From: Collybia mongolica
Lineage: Eukaryota > Basidiomycota > Agaricomycetes > Agaricales > Clitocybaceae
Direction: 5' to 3'
Length of the DNA stretch: 64,000 bases
NCBI GenBank assembly: GCA_013420905.1
Contig: JAAXNY010000004.1
Span: forward strand, 1,922,001 to 1,986,000
Part shown: positions 12,175-22,839 of the stretch, one piece after another
Layout: each line of letters starts with the position of its first letter
Numbering within the stretch: the first letter of the stretch is position 1
Position numbers and translations under genes: made by a program
The notes under the pieces: model-generated
Seen by the model: the letters and a program-made list of their open reading frames with translations, nothing else
Databases searched by the model: none
Told to the model about the DNA's origin: nothing

Positions 12175-12257
12175 TGCATCCGACTAGGTTCGAACGCGTA
12201 AAGGCACGAACATTACGTCATATGTTTGGCGTTCATAACCGTTGGGCAAGGCGGGCA
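12175..12257 (-). other. tRNA-like (tRNA-derived) segment in hAT-like copy 1
   Basis: Read on the minus strand, an 83-nt stretch has an A-box-like D arm (GCCCAACGGTTATGAACGC), a pairable anticodon-like stem (CAAACAT with ATGTTCG) and a B-box-like GTTCGAACC. Acceptor pairing is poor, so it is not a functional tRNA gene. Homologous 83-84-nt segments occur at 20649-20731 and 46811-46894. Confidence 0.5.
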
Positions 12258-12353
12258 TATCTAGCTACAGAATCACTGGCCTCAAGTCAACGGACTTAGG
12301 TCACATGATTACGAGGCACGTGCAATGGTCACATTACCGTTGCCACGTCTTCG

Positions 12354-12985
12354 TTGGTTCTTTTCAACCACATCAACGACGCCCGCCAAAACCGCCAACG
12401 CCGACACCAACGCCAACGCACCCACGCCGCCAATGCCAACGCATCGAACGCCAACCGACATCAACATGACGACGCACAAGACGGTGTGGGGAGAAAGATA
12501 GAAACGGACGCGGAACGAGGGGACGACGAGGAAAGGGCGCCCCGAGGGGCAGAACCAGGTGAGTCGTACACCGCCGCTCACCCACACGCTCACCACGCAG
12601 CGCGTCCCCCCCTCCCCACTTCAGGAACTCGAAACGAAGGATACGGCCGCCAACAGCAACAGGAGGAAGGCAGCAACGACAACGACAACGACGAAGACAG
12701 CAACAGCAACAGCAGCAACAGTGCCGACGAGGCCTGCGGCAACGACGGCAACAGCAGCGGCAGCGGCGGCACTAACAACGGCGCGACGACGACGACGACA
12801 ACTACAACAAAGACGACCACCACCACCACGAGGATGACGACGACTAAGGACAACGAGGACGACGATGACAACGACGACTAAAGACAACGGGGACAACGAC
12901 AAGACAAGCGGCCAGTGCCGCCGCCGCTGAAACCCAGGCCGTTGACGACGTCGCGGGGGCCGACGAGGACGACGGGGGGGCGGGG
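12354..12985 (+). pseudogene. Relic of the Asn-rich gene in copy 1, rich in trinucleotide repeats
   Basis: Homologous to the first exons of the gene at 20818-23410: it shares the phrase FNHIND, a possible intron (GTGAGT...CACGCAG, about 12560-12599), then imperfect CAA/GAC/ACG trinucleotide runs that read as poly-Asn/Asp, poly-Gln or poly-Thr depending on frame. The downstream exons are absent. The open frames here are long only because the repeats lack stops, so I do not regard them as real proteins. Confidence 0.6.
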
Positions 12986-14799
12986 GCCCCCGCCCCCGCC
13001 TATATTAAATTATTTTATCATATATGTATTATACTTAGTAATAATATATGTTATATTCTATTAATTATATAGATTGTTAGTAAGTAAAAGAGTAAGTAAG
13101 TGCTTCATAATAAAAGAAAGTAAGTGAGTCCGCGCGGACTCTGTGGAGTCCACACGGAGTCCGCGCGGAGTCCGTGCAGAGTCCGTGTGGACTTTGTGCT
13201 GTCCTTGCGGAGTCCGTACGGAGTCCGTGCGGAGTCCGCACGGACTTTTGCAGTCCGCGCGGAGTCCGCAAGGACATGTGGGGGAGTGTAAAGTACAGAC
13301 CAGGATGCAGTTTGAAGCTGCTCAACATGGTGTACTCCACCCCAATCAGTTCGGAGGAGTCCATCAGAACTCCACCGAGGATGCTGGCTGCTTTCTCACA
13401 CACGTTGTCCGCTCAGGATGGCGTGCCAAACTCAAGACGAGCGTCGTTGCTTTTGACCTAGCTCAGTTCTTCCCATCCATAAACCACGAGGTCCTCCTAC
13501 ACATCCTCGAGAGACAGGGATTCGCACCAGAAGTGGTTGCGTTCTTCAGGTCATACCTCGTTGATCGTCATACTAGATACATGTGGGACGACAAATTGTC
13601 CCTGCTCTTCCCATCCAGCATGGGTCTGGGACAAGGCTCCGCCATGTCCCCCATCCTCTCTGCCCTATGCCTCGCACCCCTCCTCAAGGAATTCGAACGG
13701 AGGGTCTGCATAGCTTCACTAATTTCCTATGTGGACGATGGCACCATTATAGTGCAGTCGGACACATTCGAACAGAACCTTGTTAAGCTCAAAGGGGCCT
13801 ACAAAGTTGTATTCAAGCTCACCCAGGCTATGGGTTTGGTTCTTGAACACAGCAAGTCAGAGGGATTCCACTTCTCTCAAAAACACGGCGATATCAATCC
13901 TGACATTGACCTTGGCTATGCCCCATATACTGGGGACACCCCCCTCTGCCCTGGCACCATTTGGCACTACCTCGGATTCTTCTTTGACCGTCCCCTCACA
14001 TTCAGAGAGCACGTCAAACGATACACGAACAAAGCCCTCACCTCTGTAAAGGCTATGCTCTCCCTTGGCAACTCGGTGCGCAGACTTAGGCCCAAGCACA
14101 AACGAATGCTATACCGAGCCTGTGTTCTTCCCATTGCTACATATGGGAGCAGGCTTTGGATGTACGAAGGGGCCCACATGGCAGGCCCTCTCGATAACCT
14201 CTGGAAGATGCAAAGATGAGTGTGCCTTTGGATCACTGGCGCCTTCAAGACATCCCCAAACGGGGCTGGCGAGACCCTCGCAGGCATACCCCCTATCCAC
14301 CTCCATGTCAGAAAGCTGGTGGAAAGGAGTCATGTCCGCTCCTGTGTGCTCCAGGCCTCACACGCCTTTTGACGCCTCATCGATGGGAACCACAAATTCT
14401 CTGTCAAGACCCTCAATGCCTGCAACCCAAGCCGTAGGCTCGGTAAACTCGTATCACCCATTGTAGAGGCCTGGTCTAACCTTGGCCTCTCTTCCCTGGA
14501 TCTGGACCCTGTCCACCCACTCAACCAACCAGGCATGCGCCCCAAGGACCTGTTCCCTGGTTGCATTGTCTACGACATTGTCACCCCCCCACCTAAGGGC
14601 AGTGATCACTGCAAGGAATTCATGAAAGACCGCATCACATCACTGAAGAGCGCTGTTGATGGGGCCTCTCATTCCCCATGGAGCATCTGCATTATCACTG
14701 ATGCATCCACCCCCCCTCCTCCCATGCAGTCAGTTGCGGTTTACCACGTCTGGCACGATGGAGACTTATATGAGGACTGGTTTGCTACCGGCCTATCTA

Positions 14800-15027
14800 C
14801 AGTGGCTCAAAAAACTGCCCCAATGTTTGTACATTTTTGAAAGATCAATATGGTATGAAGTGCTGACATAAGCAGGGGACCTGGGGTAATTATGTAAGAT
14901 ACTATGACATCGTGGCTTTCCAATGGACCCTGGATCATGTGATTTGGATCAATATCCATTAAGCTATAAGATACCATATTGATCTTTCAAAAATGTACAA
15001 ACATTGGGGCAGTTTTTTGAGCCACTG
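14800..15027. mobile_element. Tc1-derived MITE (228 bp)
   Basis: Flanked by TA at 14798-14799 and 15028-15029. The first about 170 bp match the left end of the Tc1 element at 48578 and the last about 55 bp match its right end, so this is an internally deleted derivative. Termini CAGTGGCTCAAAAAACTGCC and its complement. The empty site is visible in the LINE fragment near 25415 (CTCTACGTCTGATGATG). Confidence 0.92.
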
Positions 15028-16116
15028 TACGTCTGATGACACTGAGCTGTGAGCGATTGCGGAAGGCGCCCAACAGGCAGCTGACATTGGACTAGAGGAC
15101 ATCCATGATGTCCATATCTTCTCCGACTCCATCAACGCCCTCAGGCATTCCCTTGATGCGTTGCACCACTCAGGTCAAGCATCAGCCCTCAAAGTGTGCG
15201 ATGTGCTGCTGCCTTGGCTGCAGCTCCGCGCCATCCACAAGATTCACCTCCACCATATTACAAGTGGTGTGGAGATTGAAGACCACCAACTGGCACACAT
15301 CAGCGCCGTCTCAACTCGTGTTGAGGCAGGTGGAGCGCTGGTTATATCTGCTGACTTTGCACGACACGAAGCAGTTACACGCATGCTTGACAGCTGGAAG
15401 TCTCTCTTCCAGTCCAAGAAGTACATTGGCTCCAATTTCCTGATGCTCTATGCGAAAAAGGACACCCCGCTCACTCCGACCCATGTAAACAATGGGCCGT
15501 GGATGCGCAAGACTGGTCACAGCCATGCTCTGACTGCCCGCTTGGTGCGATGCATCACTGGACACGCTCCAATTGGGGCGTTCCGATTGCGATTCTTCAA
15601 GGAAGAATCTGTCTCCTGTAGGTGCAGTGCTCCCTTGGAAACCGTACAACACGTCCTATTCAACTGTCCATGGCACGGACAGGAAGACAAGCCCAGCCGC
15701 CAGCTGCGCTATGCGTGGCTGGTTGAATTCCTCTCGGAGAACGAAAATGCATTCGCGTTCGATGGTCCCTAGTCCTAAACAGGCTAGGGGCGGTACTCAG
15801 TGTTCTAAGTGACGGCTATAGGGTGCTCCCTGCCCAAACATGCGAACCTGGATAATCGGTGGACCTGAAGCCACCACCTGCTGCGGGGCACCGCAGCAGG
15901 GGGCCCACCCCCTGGCATAGATTGGCCTTTCCGGCCTGTGTATAACGAGCTCTGGCTCCATTCGCTAGTCCAACCCCGGTCGGGCGAGCACCCTAGCCCT
16001 GCAGCGCTTTGTCTCCTGCCCCCTCTCCCCCCCCTTGCCCAATTACTACTTGTAGTGACCAGCACATGTATTATGTACAGTTGGTATATAAAATGTTGAA
16101 CCAAAAAAAAAAAAAA

Positions 16117-16990
16117 GATAATAACAACTGCAAAATCACAACAATAAGAGCTACAGCAAGAACCACAGTGGCACCTGCCACATCACCAGTGACTGCCTGC
16201 CCATATCTGCTAGTGAGCAGCTAGCATGGTGGACATGGGTGGTGCAGTGGTGCATTCCATATGGTAGAACCATCATGATCACCTGGTGGGTGGGTGTGCA
16301 CCCCTGGATGTGCTGTCTAGACCAAGTAGTGCCAACCACCCCTGTGCCCAAACTAGATGTGTGTAAGGTGAGTGCATATGTGCCCCACATCTAGTTGCTC
16401 AGATATACCTTGCTCTATTGTATATACACCTATATGCTACTGTGGTACCCCCTTCCCTGTGTGGCTCAATCCTGCTGCTCATATCAATCCCCCCTTCTAA
16501 CACTCAGTGTGGCACTGATGCACAACCCCGGACTATAGACAACCCCTACCCTCTAGAATACCACTGCATACAGGAGGCCACCTACTGCAGCAGCATGCAA
16601 ACACAACCCATCCCTTGCACATCCCACACCAGCAAGCACTAATGCAAAATCAAATAAGTGGGCAGTGGTAGCTGAGGACAGCAGAGGAGTGGCAGGCTTG
16701 TGTGGGGGACAAGTTCTTGTGTAGACTTATATTTTGTGTGATATAAGGAAGTAATATCAACCCAAATGCCTAAAATAGAAACAAGTTCCCACAATATTGA
16801 AATGTATATCAACCATTCAACATTCAACCTTTTTTTATTAGCCTTGCATCCTGGGTTAATCAAGAACTTATCAGATATGCTAAAAATAGAAATATCACCA
16901 TCAAAGACAAACTTCAAACAAATGTACATATGCCTGTTAAGTGTTTTTTTTATTGTATTATCACATACTATATTTAACTATACTCATATA
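16117..16990. other. Unannotated AT-rich spacer
   Basis: Between the LINE-1 A tail and the tandem array. Only short open frames and no recognisable domain or repeat end. Confidence 0.5.
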
Positions 16991-16994
16991 GCTA

Positions 16995-17950
16995 GCCATT
17001 GTCAAGATATTGAGTATTATAGATTCCAGGAGTGTCCACATTGACTTGTTTGGCTATGCTTTTGGCCAAGTAATATATAAATGTGATATTAAAATAGATA
17101 TAACAAGAAATTATAATCAAATTTAAAAAGGTATATACAAATATAAATATAGATTTTTGATGTACCCCTTCCATATGTCTAGGAGTAGTAGCAATTTCAA
17201 TTGTATCCATTAGCCTTGTATTTGCTGAGATATGCATCATCTATATTGTGGGAACTTCATTAATATCGTTTGTTTGGCCAGGTGTTGGCAAAGTAATATA
17301 CAGATAGTAATATGTAGTAAAAAAGCTGTTGTTGAAAATGAGATTTGGAAGAGTACAAACAACTACAAACACATATAAACATACACATAATGTATTCCTT
17401 TACAATATCTAGCAGTAGCATGTCTATCAGCTTTGTATTTACTGAGATATGCATCATCTATATCGTGGGAAATTTCTTTAGTATTATTGTTTGTTTGGCC
17501 AGATGTGTGGTGAAGTAATATGCAGACAGTATTCATTTGTAATATGTAGCAAGAAATTTGTTGTTGATAATGTTTAGAAGAATACAAACAAATATAAACA
17601 CATACAAACATATACATGAGGTACTACTTCACCATATCTAACACTAACAATTTAAATTACATCCATAGGCCTTGTTGTTGAGATATGCCATGATTTATAT
17701 TGTGGGAACTTTGATGGTATTGTTTGTTTGGCTCCCTGTGTGGCAAAGTCATATACAAACTTGATATTCATTTGTAATATGCAAAGCTGCTTTTCATTAT
17801 GATGTTTGAAGGTGAGCAAACAAGTACAAATACATACAAATATACCCATTGGGTAGCCCTTCACCATATCTAGTAATAGCAATTTAAATTGCATCTGTAG
17901 GTCTTGTTATTGTTGAGATATGCAATGTTTTGTATTGTGGGAAAAGTTTG
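16995..17950. repeat. Tandem array of about 217-236-bp units (about 4 copies)
   Basis: The landmark GAGATATGC recurs at 17227, 17444, 17680 and 17915, each followed by an ATTGTGGGAA-like string and then TTGTTTGGC and CAAAGTAATAT-like strings. A more diverged first unit begins near 16995. Units are AT-rich and differ from each other by many substitutions, so the array is old. No coding potential seen. Confidence 0.8.
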
Positions 17951-18071
17951 ACCCAAAGTGGAACAAGCCTCTTGTAATCATGCTGGAGACAGACAATCTG
18001 ATGGAGCCAAGTGGAATGAATATTTTCTCCCCCCTTCTGTCTGTCTCATGGCCTCTACAGTATCTGCGTAG

Positions 18072-18103
18072 CTGCTGGTAATCTTCTGGAGATTACCAGC
18101 AGT
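18072..18103. other. Perfect short hairpin
   Basis: CTGCTGGTAATCT and its complement AGATTACCAGCAG separated by about 5 bases. It could be a foldback remnant or a transposon end; no poly-T follows, so I do not call it a terminator. Confidence 0.6.
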
Positions 18104-18139
18104 CTCTAATCTATCTAATCTACAGTGCGCTGCCTCTTT

Positions 18140-18660
18140 CTTATCCATAGCTGACCTAGCCTCATGGTTCCATGTACCACCCCCCTGAGTAGCAATGCCC
18201 TCATTGCATCACACCACCCTAGCCACCATCCTCTTCATCTCCCTGATTGTCTTCCCCTTCCTTGGAATTGAAGAACTCCTCTACTCCTTTGGTATCCTCA
18301 GCATCCTCCTTGCTCACTACCCTGTCCTCATCCACCTCCTTTAAGCCCCATTCTGTTTTGATTTCTGTTTGGATCACATGGAGTGCTGTGCTGTCTTGTG
18401 CAATGAAGCACCACAACCGTCTTGTCAAGAACCACCTGCCTATGGAGCCCTTCAAGGGTTTCAATCTTGTAGGAATTCCTGTCATGGCTGGTGACCCTGC
18501 ATGGGGCAGACCACTTGGGGACCATTTTCTTCTCAATGCTTACAGTGAAATCAAGGTCACTCCTGTAGACTTGGACTAGTTGACTGGCTTTGAATATAAT
18601 CTCCTGAGGGGCTCACCCGAGAACCTTTTTGTCAAATGCCAGCTTCCTTTTATTTGCATG
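18140..18660 (-). pseudogene. Gypsy-type integrase C-terminal fragment
   Basis: On the minus strand from about 18650 the sequence reads KRKLAFDKKVLG, a stop, then FKASQLVQVYRSDLDFTVS, KKMVPKWSAPCRV and NSYKIETLEGL. This is the linker between integrase core and C-terminus seen in fungal LTR retrotransposons (LVQVYRSDLDYT...LPKWS...YxLETLEG). No RT or LTR accompanies it. It abuts the end of the reverse Tnp2 fragment near 18680. Confidence 0.65.
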
Positions 18661-18699
18661 TGTGACCATTTGTGCACTGTCCCCATTGGATCATGAAAT

Positions 18700-20218
18700 T
18701 CAGCCATTTAAGTGTCTTTGTAATAGTTCAAGGAACAATAATCAGTTGCTGCTTCTGATATCTTGACCTGCCTGATAACTGCATAAATGAATGATTCTGC
18801 CTCAATCCCCTCTCTTGGGGATGCTGGGATATCAACAATGAGAAAACAATGGAGTTGCCTGAAAAACTCTTGCAGCTCAAACTTGGATCTTCGGGACCTG
18901 TGATGTGCAAATTTATCAACCTCAAGTTGATACTGGGGTTTGTATGAGTCAGAGTATGTCAAACAAATCAGAAATGTATAATATACCTTGACAAATGACA
19001 TATCACAGCTGTCAGACCTAAGCGGAAGAAGCTCGCAGGCATGCATAGTATCACTGCCCTCCAGGTGGTATACTCAGCCGTATTGATGGAATTGCATCAC
19101 TTGTGGTATAAGCCATTGAATCACTGATGGGGATTTCTCGAGGCGGGTAGCCAATGTTGCTGTGAGCACCATCCATAGGGAACAAGAGAGGCTTGCTGCA
19201 GGTCCTTTTGGTGGGGTGAGGATGTGTAATGGATCTTAACTATGATTATTGAAGGACTGCATAGTATGATAAACAATGTACATTCATCTAATTTGAAATC
19301 CTGATCATGGGACTTCGCAGGTAAGATCTGAAGTTTGCCTTGTGAATTGTAGAGAAGAGTTATGTGTGCCAACTGGGCACATGAGGTGATATAGTTGTTG
19401 ATGCTCGCATAAGGAAACCATTGGCTCTTGACATGGCAGAGGATATCACCACAGTAGCACTCCATTGGAAATGCCCAATAGGCCTGGACTGGACCCATGG
19501 CCCTGACAGTTGGTGCGATATGGAGTAGTGTGTAAATTGTGAGGGGGCAAGTTGATACGCGCAGTGGGTCATATTTATAATATAGGCTGTTAATATATAT
19601 ATCAGAAAATGACCTCTGGGTTGCGAGAAGTGCTTACCGCTCATACACCTTGACCCAATCCTGAAACCCCCTTTCAAGCTCATCTATTTGATTTTGTGTA
19701 ATTTCAAATTGGAGGCAAATTGTTAACAGTCTAAATAGTTTAATAAAGTGCTTATAGTATCGGGGATGTACAAATCGGCCTTTAAGGAGAGTTGGTGTGA
19801 TGTAAAATGTCCAGACTGAATATGTTTCTGCAGTCATATTAGACCTCTCTGATGCAATATTAGGAACCCTAGACCCAAACGCCACCAGAGTAGTACTCCC
19901 TGCATCTGTAGTGGTTTCTCCAATAGCCTCCCATACGGTTGAGGATAATACATAGCCTTTGTCATTGTGGGGAAGATCTTTGAATTTTCTAGTCCAAAGC
20001 TGAATTAAGTTTGGGATGAGATTAGACCATATAAGATGCATGAAATCATAAGGGAATGAGGTAGGAAAAGATAGTGAACTCAGTGTACTGAGGAGTGGAA
20101 TACCCTTGATGCCATATTTAGTTGCAAGGTGTTTGGACTCTGCATCAGTTACAGCAAACTGGACTTTTTTTGCTTGTTCAATGAATGACAAATGAGTTTG
20201 TAGTAGAAGTCCCGACAC
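18700..20218 (-). pseudogene. Tnp2-type (CACTA-like) transposase, 3' half, decayed
   Basis: Minus-strand blocks parallel the gene at 27616-29821: 20218-19634 (ATKYGIKGIPLLSTLSSLSF; PYDFMHLIWSNLIPNLI; FGSRVPNIASERS; TPTLLKGRF), 19498-19390 (AYWAFPMECYCGDIL) and 19046-18708 (SDSYKPQYQLEVDKFAHH; IPASPREGIEAESFIYAV). The frame changes and an intron position near 19620 match the forward copy. Where the forward copy has a TAG after ETHSI, this copy reads TGG (Trp). The catalytic 5' half is missing. Confidence 0.8.
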
Positions 20219-20234
20219 TTCAACATTCCAATGA

Positions 20235-20310
20235 ATAAGGTAAGGCCCCAGCCTGCTTTCACACAGTTTTGCTCTTCATCCCAAACCACCACCATCTATC
20301 TGTTGGAGCC
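20235..20310 (+). repeat. Half of a palindromic element (relative of 23940-24178)
   Basis: CAGTTTTGCTCTTCATCCC and AAACCACCACCATC match the right arm of the large palindrome at 24110-24150, but each CpG of that arm (TTTCGCACGGTTTCGCTC) is CA or TG here. Only one arm is present. Confidence 0.65.
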
Positions 20311-20648
20311 ACTGCTCCCTCCTTGTCGACTCTTTGTAAGTATGATTCATTAGTTTATTAGAGGTCTTTACACTAAGCCACATAACCCATGCGGACTCCG
20401 TGCGGACACACGGACTCTGCACGGACTCATTTGGCAGGACGCTCAGTCAGATGATAGTCCGCGTCCGCGCCAAGTCCGCGTCAATCTGCGTGAAATCACG
20501 CAGACACACGGACAAGCACGGCCGGACAGCTGGTAGAGTCCACATGGCCAGATGCTGACTAATATTATTTCTAATCAGATTATTAATGTAATTTTTATTG
20601 ACTCAAATTATGTAACTGAATGACCTAATATAACAGTGCTGAAAAATT

Positions 20649-20731
20649 TGCACCCAATGAGATTCGAACGTGCACAGGCAGAAGCATTACATAATATTTT
20701 TGCCATTCATAACTGTTAGGCCAGACTGGCA
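20649..20731 (-). other. tRNA-like segment in hAT-like copy 2
   Basis: Same 83-nt length and arrangement as 12175-12257. On the minus strand: GGCCTAACAGTTATGAATGGC (D arm-like, A box) and GTTCGAATC (B box). The first three acceptor bases pair (TGC with GCA). Not a canonical tRNA gene. Confidence 0.5.
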
Positions 20732-20817
20732 TTCATAGCTGAAAGATACACGGCCTCAAGTCTACGCATTTCAGTCACATGATTACAGGCACGTGCCGCG
20801 GTCACATTACCGTTGCC

Positions 20818-22808
20818 ATGTCTTCGTTGATTATCTTCAACCACATCAACGACCGCCAATGCACCAACCGCCAACGCACCCAACATTGCCCAACGCCGAC
20901 CAACAAACCAACGCCCAACGCCGGTATGCCAGCAACGACACACTCTACGGGATCCACCACACGCAGCGGCTTACGCCGCTTGTTGCCTCCTCCATCAAAA
21001 TCTCGCAAGTGCGCATTATCGAGCGCCAACGAAACCGCTGCTGTGGCCAAGAAGACCAAAACAAAAGCAAAAGCCCCTCAAGCACCCGAAGCGCCTGGAG
21101 ACGCACAAACGGCAAACAATGAGGCCGAGGGAAGTGGGGGAAACGGTGGAAAAGGACGCGGAATGAGGGGACAGCGCGGAAAGGGCACCCCGAGGGGTGG
21201 AGGGAGGTTAGAGAATCTTGTTTCCTTATGCGCTCACCACACAGACTGTCCCCCCCTCCAGGAAAACGTCAGGAACCCGAAACGAGGAGGACGCGGCCAC
21301 CAACACCCAAGGTGCCCCAGCGCACCTAACCGCGTGCGTTTGATTTTTATTATAATCACATCCCCCCATTACTAATTCTCCATCCCAGGACCGAACGTGT
21401 GCTCGATGCAGGAACCGCCAGCATCGTGCCCCCACCTCGTGCGCGATTGGCCACCACACCCACGCTGCCAGTACAGGGTGAAGTCACCCAAACAACAACC
21501 AGGCGTCTGCGACGCTCAGATATCAAGACGATACCTGAGGAAGGCAACAACAACAACAACAACAACAAAGATAGCAGCGGCAACAGCAACAACGAGGCCA
21601 GCAGCAACAACGGCAACAGCAGTGGCAGCAACAACGACGGAGAAGCGGACGACTACAACAAAAACGAGGACAACGACAAGGACAATAATGAGAACAACGA
21701 CGACGATGACGACAAAAACGACGATGAAGGTGCGGACAACGATGAGGACAACGACAAAAACGACGACGAAGGTGCGGACAAAGGTGCGGACAAAGGCGAA
21801 CTGCGCAACAACAGAGCACACGACGGCGATGACGAGGAGAAGGCCAGCAGCGAGCGAGTGCCACCCCACACCACCATGGCCGGTAACGACGACAGCAAGG
21901 CCTCCACCCCAATCCCTGACACTATTCAAGAAGCCACCCAGGACAATGCAGAAGGCTGGGGTGATGAGAAGGGTGAGGATGAAGGTACTGATGGTAGGCT
22001 ATACCTACTCATTCCATACTATACATCTTTTACATCTACTTTACTAGCTATGGGACCCAACACAGATACAGGTAAACTTTGTATTTAGAAATTGAAAATA
22101 AAAATAATCATTGACTTTTATCAATATAAATAGGGGGAGATATCCATATGTCTAGCCCTCCAATTAGTCCACCCAAATTTTATAGTGCTTCTCGCACAAC
22201 TGGGGGGATTATTAGGGGGAGGGCACAAGGGAATGCCTTGAACCATGCAGACCTGCAGGAGCTTGGCTCTATGGACAATTTCCCAGTTATATCTCAACAA
22301 GGCCATGTTCAGGTCTATACCAACAGAGAAAGACAAGGTTTACCAACCTTTTTTAAACATGATGTAACCTCAACTCTTGGACCAGTTCTAGAGACCTTAT
22401 CCGATCTTCTATCACCAGTTTGTAGTAAGTATATTCAATTTTAATAACCTAATTTCTTTTTGACCATATAGTAACAGAACAAAACCAACGCATTTTTGTA
22501 TTTGAAGAGACTGGCTGGGCTATAAAGGGAAGGTATGAAACAGCACTCAGAAAAAATGATGAAGCTGTCTGGGTGGCCAAAAATGGAAAACAAACTCTTG
22601 ACTTTTATATTGTAAGTTTTTTATGCACTTGTTATATCATTTCCTAACTAACTAAACTTTATTTCTAATTACTCCATTCAGGAGTCTGATAATCCATCTA
22701 CAAGTTGCCACTCATCTACTCCATACTCTATTGCTTCTGATCCTCCAGGTTCTAGAACTGTTACACGTGCTCCAAGCCCTGATCCATTCTCTAGTACTGT
22801 TAACTCTG

Positions 22809-22839
<31 letters not shown>

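Larger units (their letters stand above)
11890..13299 (+). mobile_element. hAT-like element, copy 1 (1,410 bp), with 8-bp target duplication
   Basis: Inserted in LINE-1 RT and flanked by CCAGGATG at 11882-11889 and 13300-13307. Removing the insert and one duplicate restores the LINE reading frame (STRM followed by QFEA, as STRLQFEA in LINE-2). Ends are imperfect inverted repeats (AGGTCTTTACACT versus TCTGTACTTTACACT). The first and last 150-200 bp are packed with GAGTCCGCGCGGACTC-like palindromic motifs, like subterminal transposase sites of hAT elements. The interior has a tRNA-like segment and the relic of an Asn-rich gene. No hAT transposase is visible, so it is non-autonomous if hAT. The assignment to hAT rests on the 8-bp duplication and end structure only. 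Confidence 0.75.
10270..15772 (+). pseudogene. LINE-1 ORF2 (endonuclease - RT - RNase H), split by two insertions
   Basis: Starts at ATG 10270 inside a TAATG motif. N-terminal APE-type endonuclease (YCQNVGRK; GGDFNCPS near 10740; SVLDLVF; DHFPLL). Reverse transcriptase begins near 11790 (YDTPKSFRPIVLLNT), is cut at 11889 by the hAT-like element, and resumes at 13300 in frame (FDLAQFFPSINHE; GLGQGSAMSPI; catalytic SYVDDG near 13726). RNase H-like domain: ITDAS near 14697, FSDS near 15120, cut between them by a MITE. The C-terminus has a Cys/His motif (CRCSAP...HVLFNCPWH) and ends at 15772. In-frame stops include 10582, just after position 14216, near 14371, and TGA near 15049, where the paralogous fragment at 25.4 kb still has CGA. 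It cannot make a full protein. Confidence 0.88.
8096..16116 (+). mobile_element. LINE-1: decayed non-LTR retrotransposon with A tail
   Basis: Two-ORF LINE: ORF1 (gag-like, zinc knuckles), then ORF2 (endonuclease, RT, RNase H), a GC-rich 3' UTR and a 14-base A tail at 16103-16116. The sequence before the tail (TATTATGTACAGTTGGTATA) is echoed at the LINE tail at 30.5 kb. Two later insertions sit inside it: a hAT-like element at 11890-13299 and a MITE at 14800-15027. The 5' boundary is uncertain. LINE-2 at 59.9 kb is a diverged relative in the same order. Confidence 0.85.

Noticed and set aside
12175..12257. Functional tRNA gene on the minus strand
   Set aside because: The acceptor stem does not pair beyond about three bases and the T stem is poor. 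Kept only as a tRNA-derived segment.
12354..12902. Several long overlapping open frames on both strands (poly-Thr, poly-Asn, poly-Val, poly-Ser)
   Set aside because: They are by-products of CAA/GAC/ACG trinucleotide runs that contain no stops in several frames. Only the frame matching exon 1 of the gene at 20818 has comparative support, and it is a relic.
16995..17950. CRISPR array
   Set aside because: Repeat units are over 200 bp, diverged and lack unique spacers, and the genome is eukaryotic.
18072..18103. Transcription terminator hairpin
   Set aside because: Rho-independent terminators are not expected in fungal nuclear DNA and no poly-T follows.
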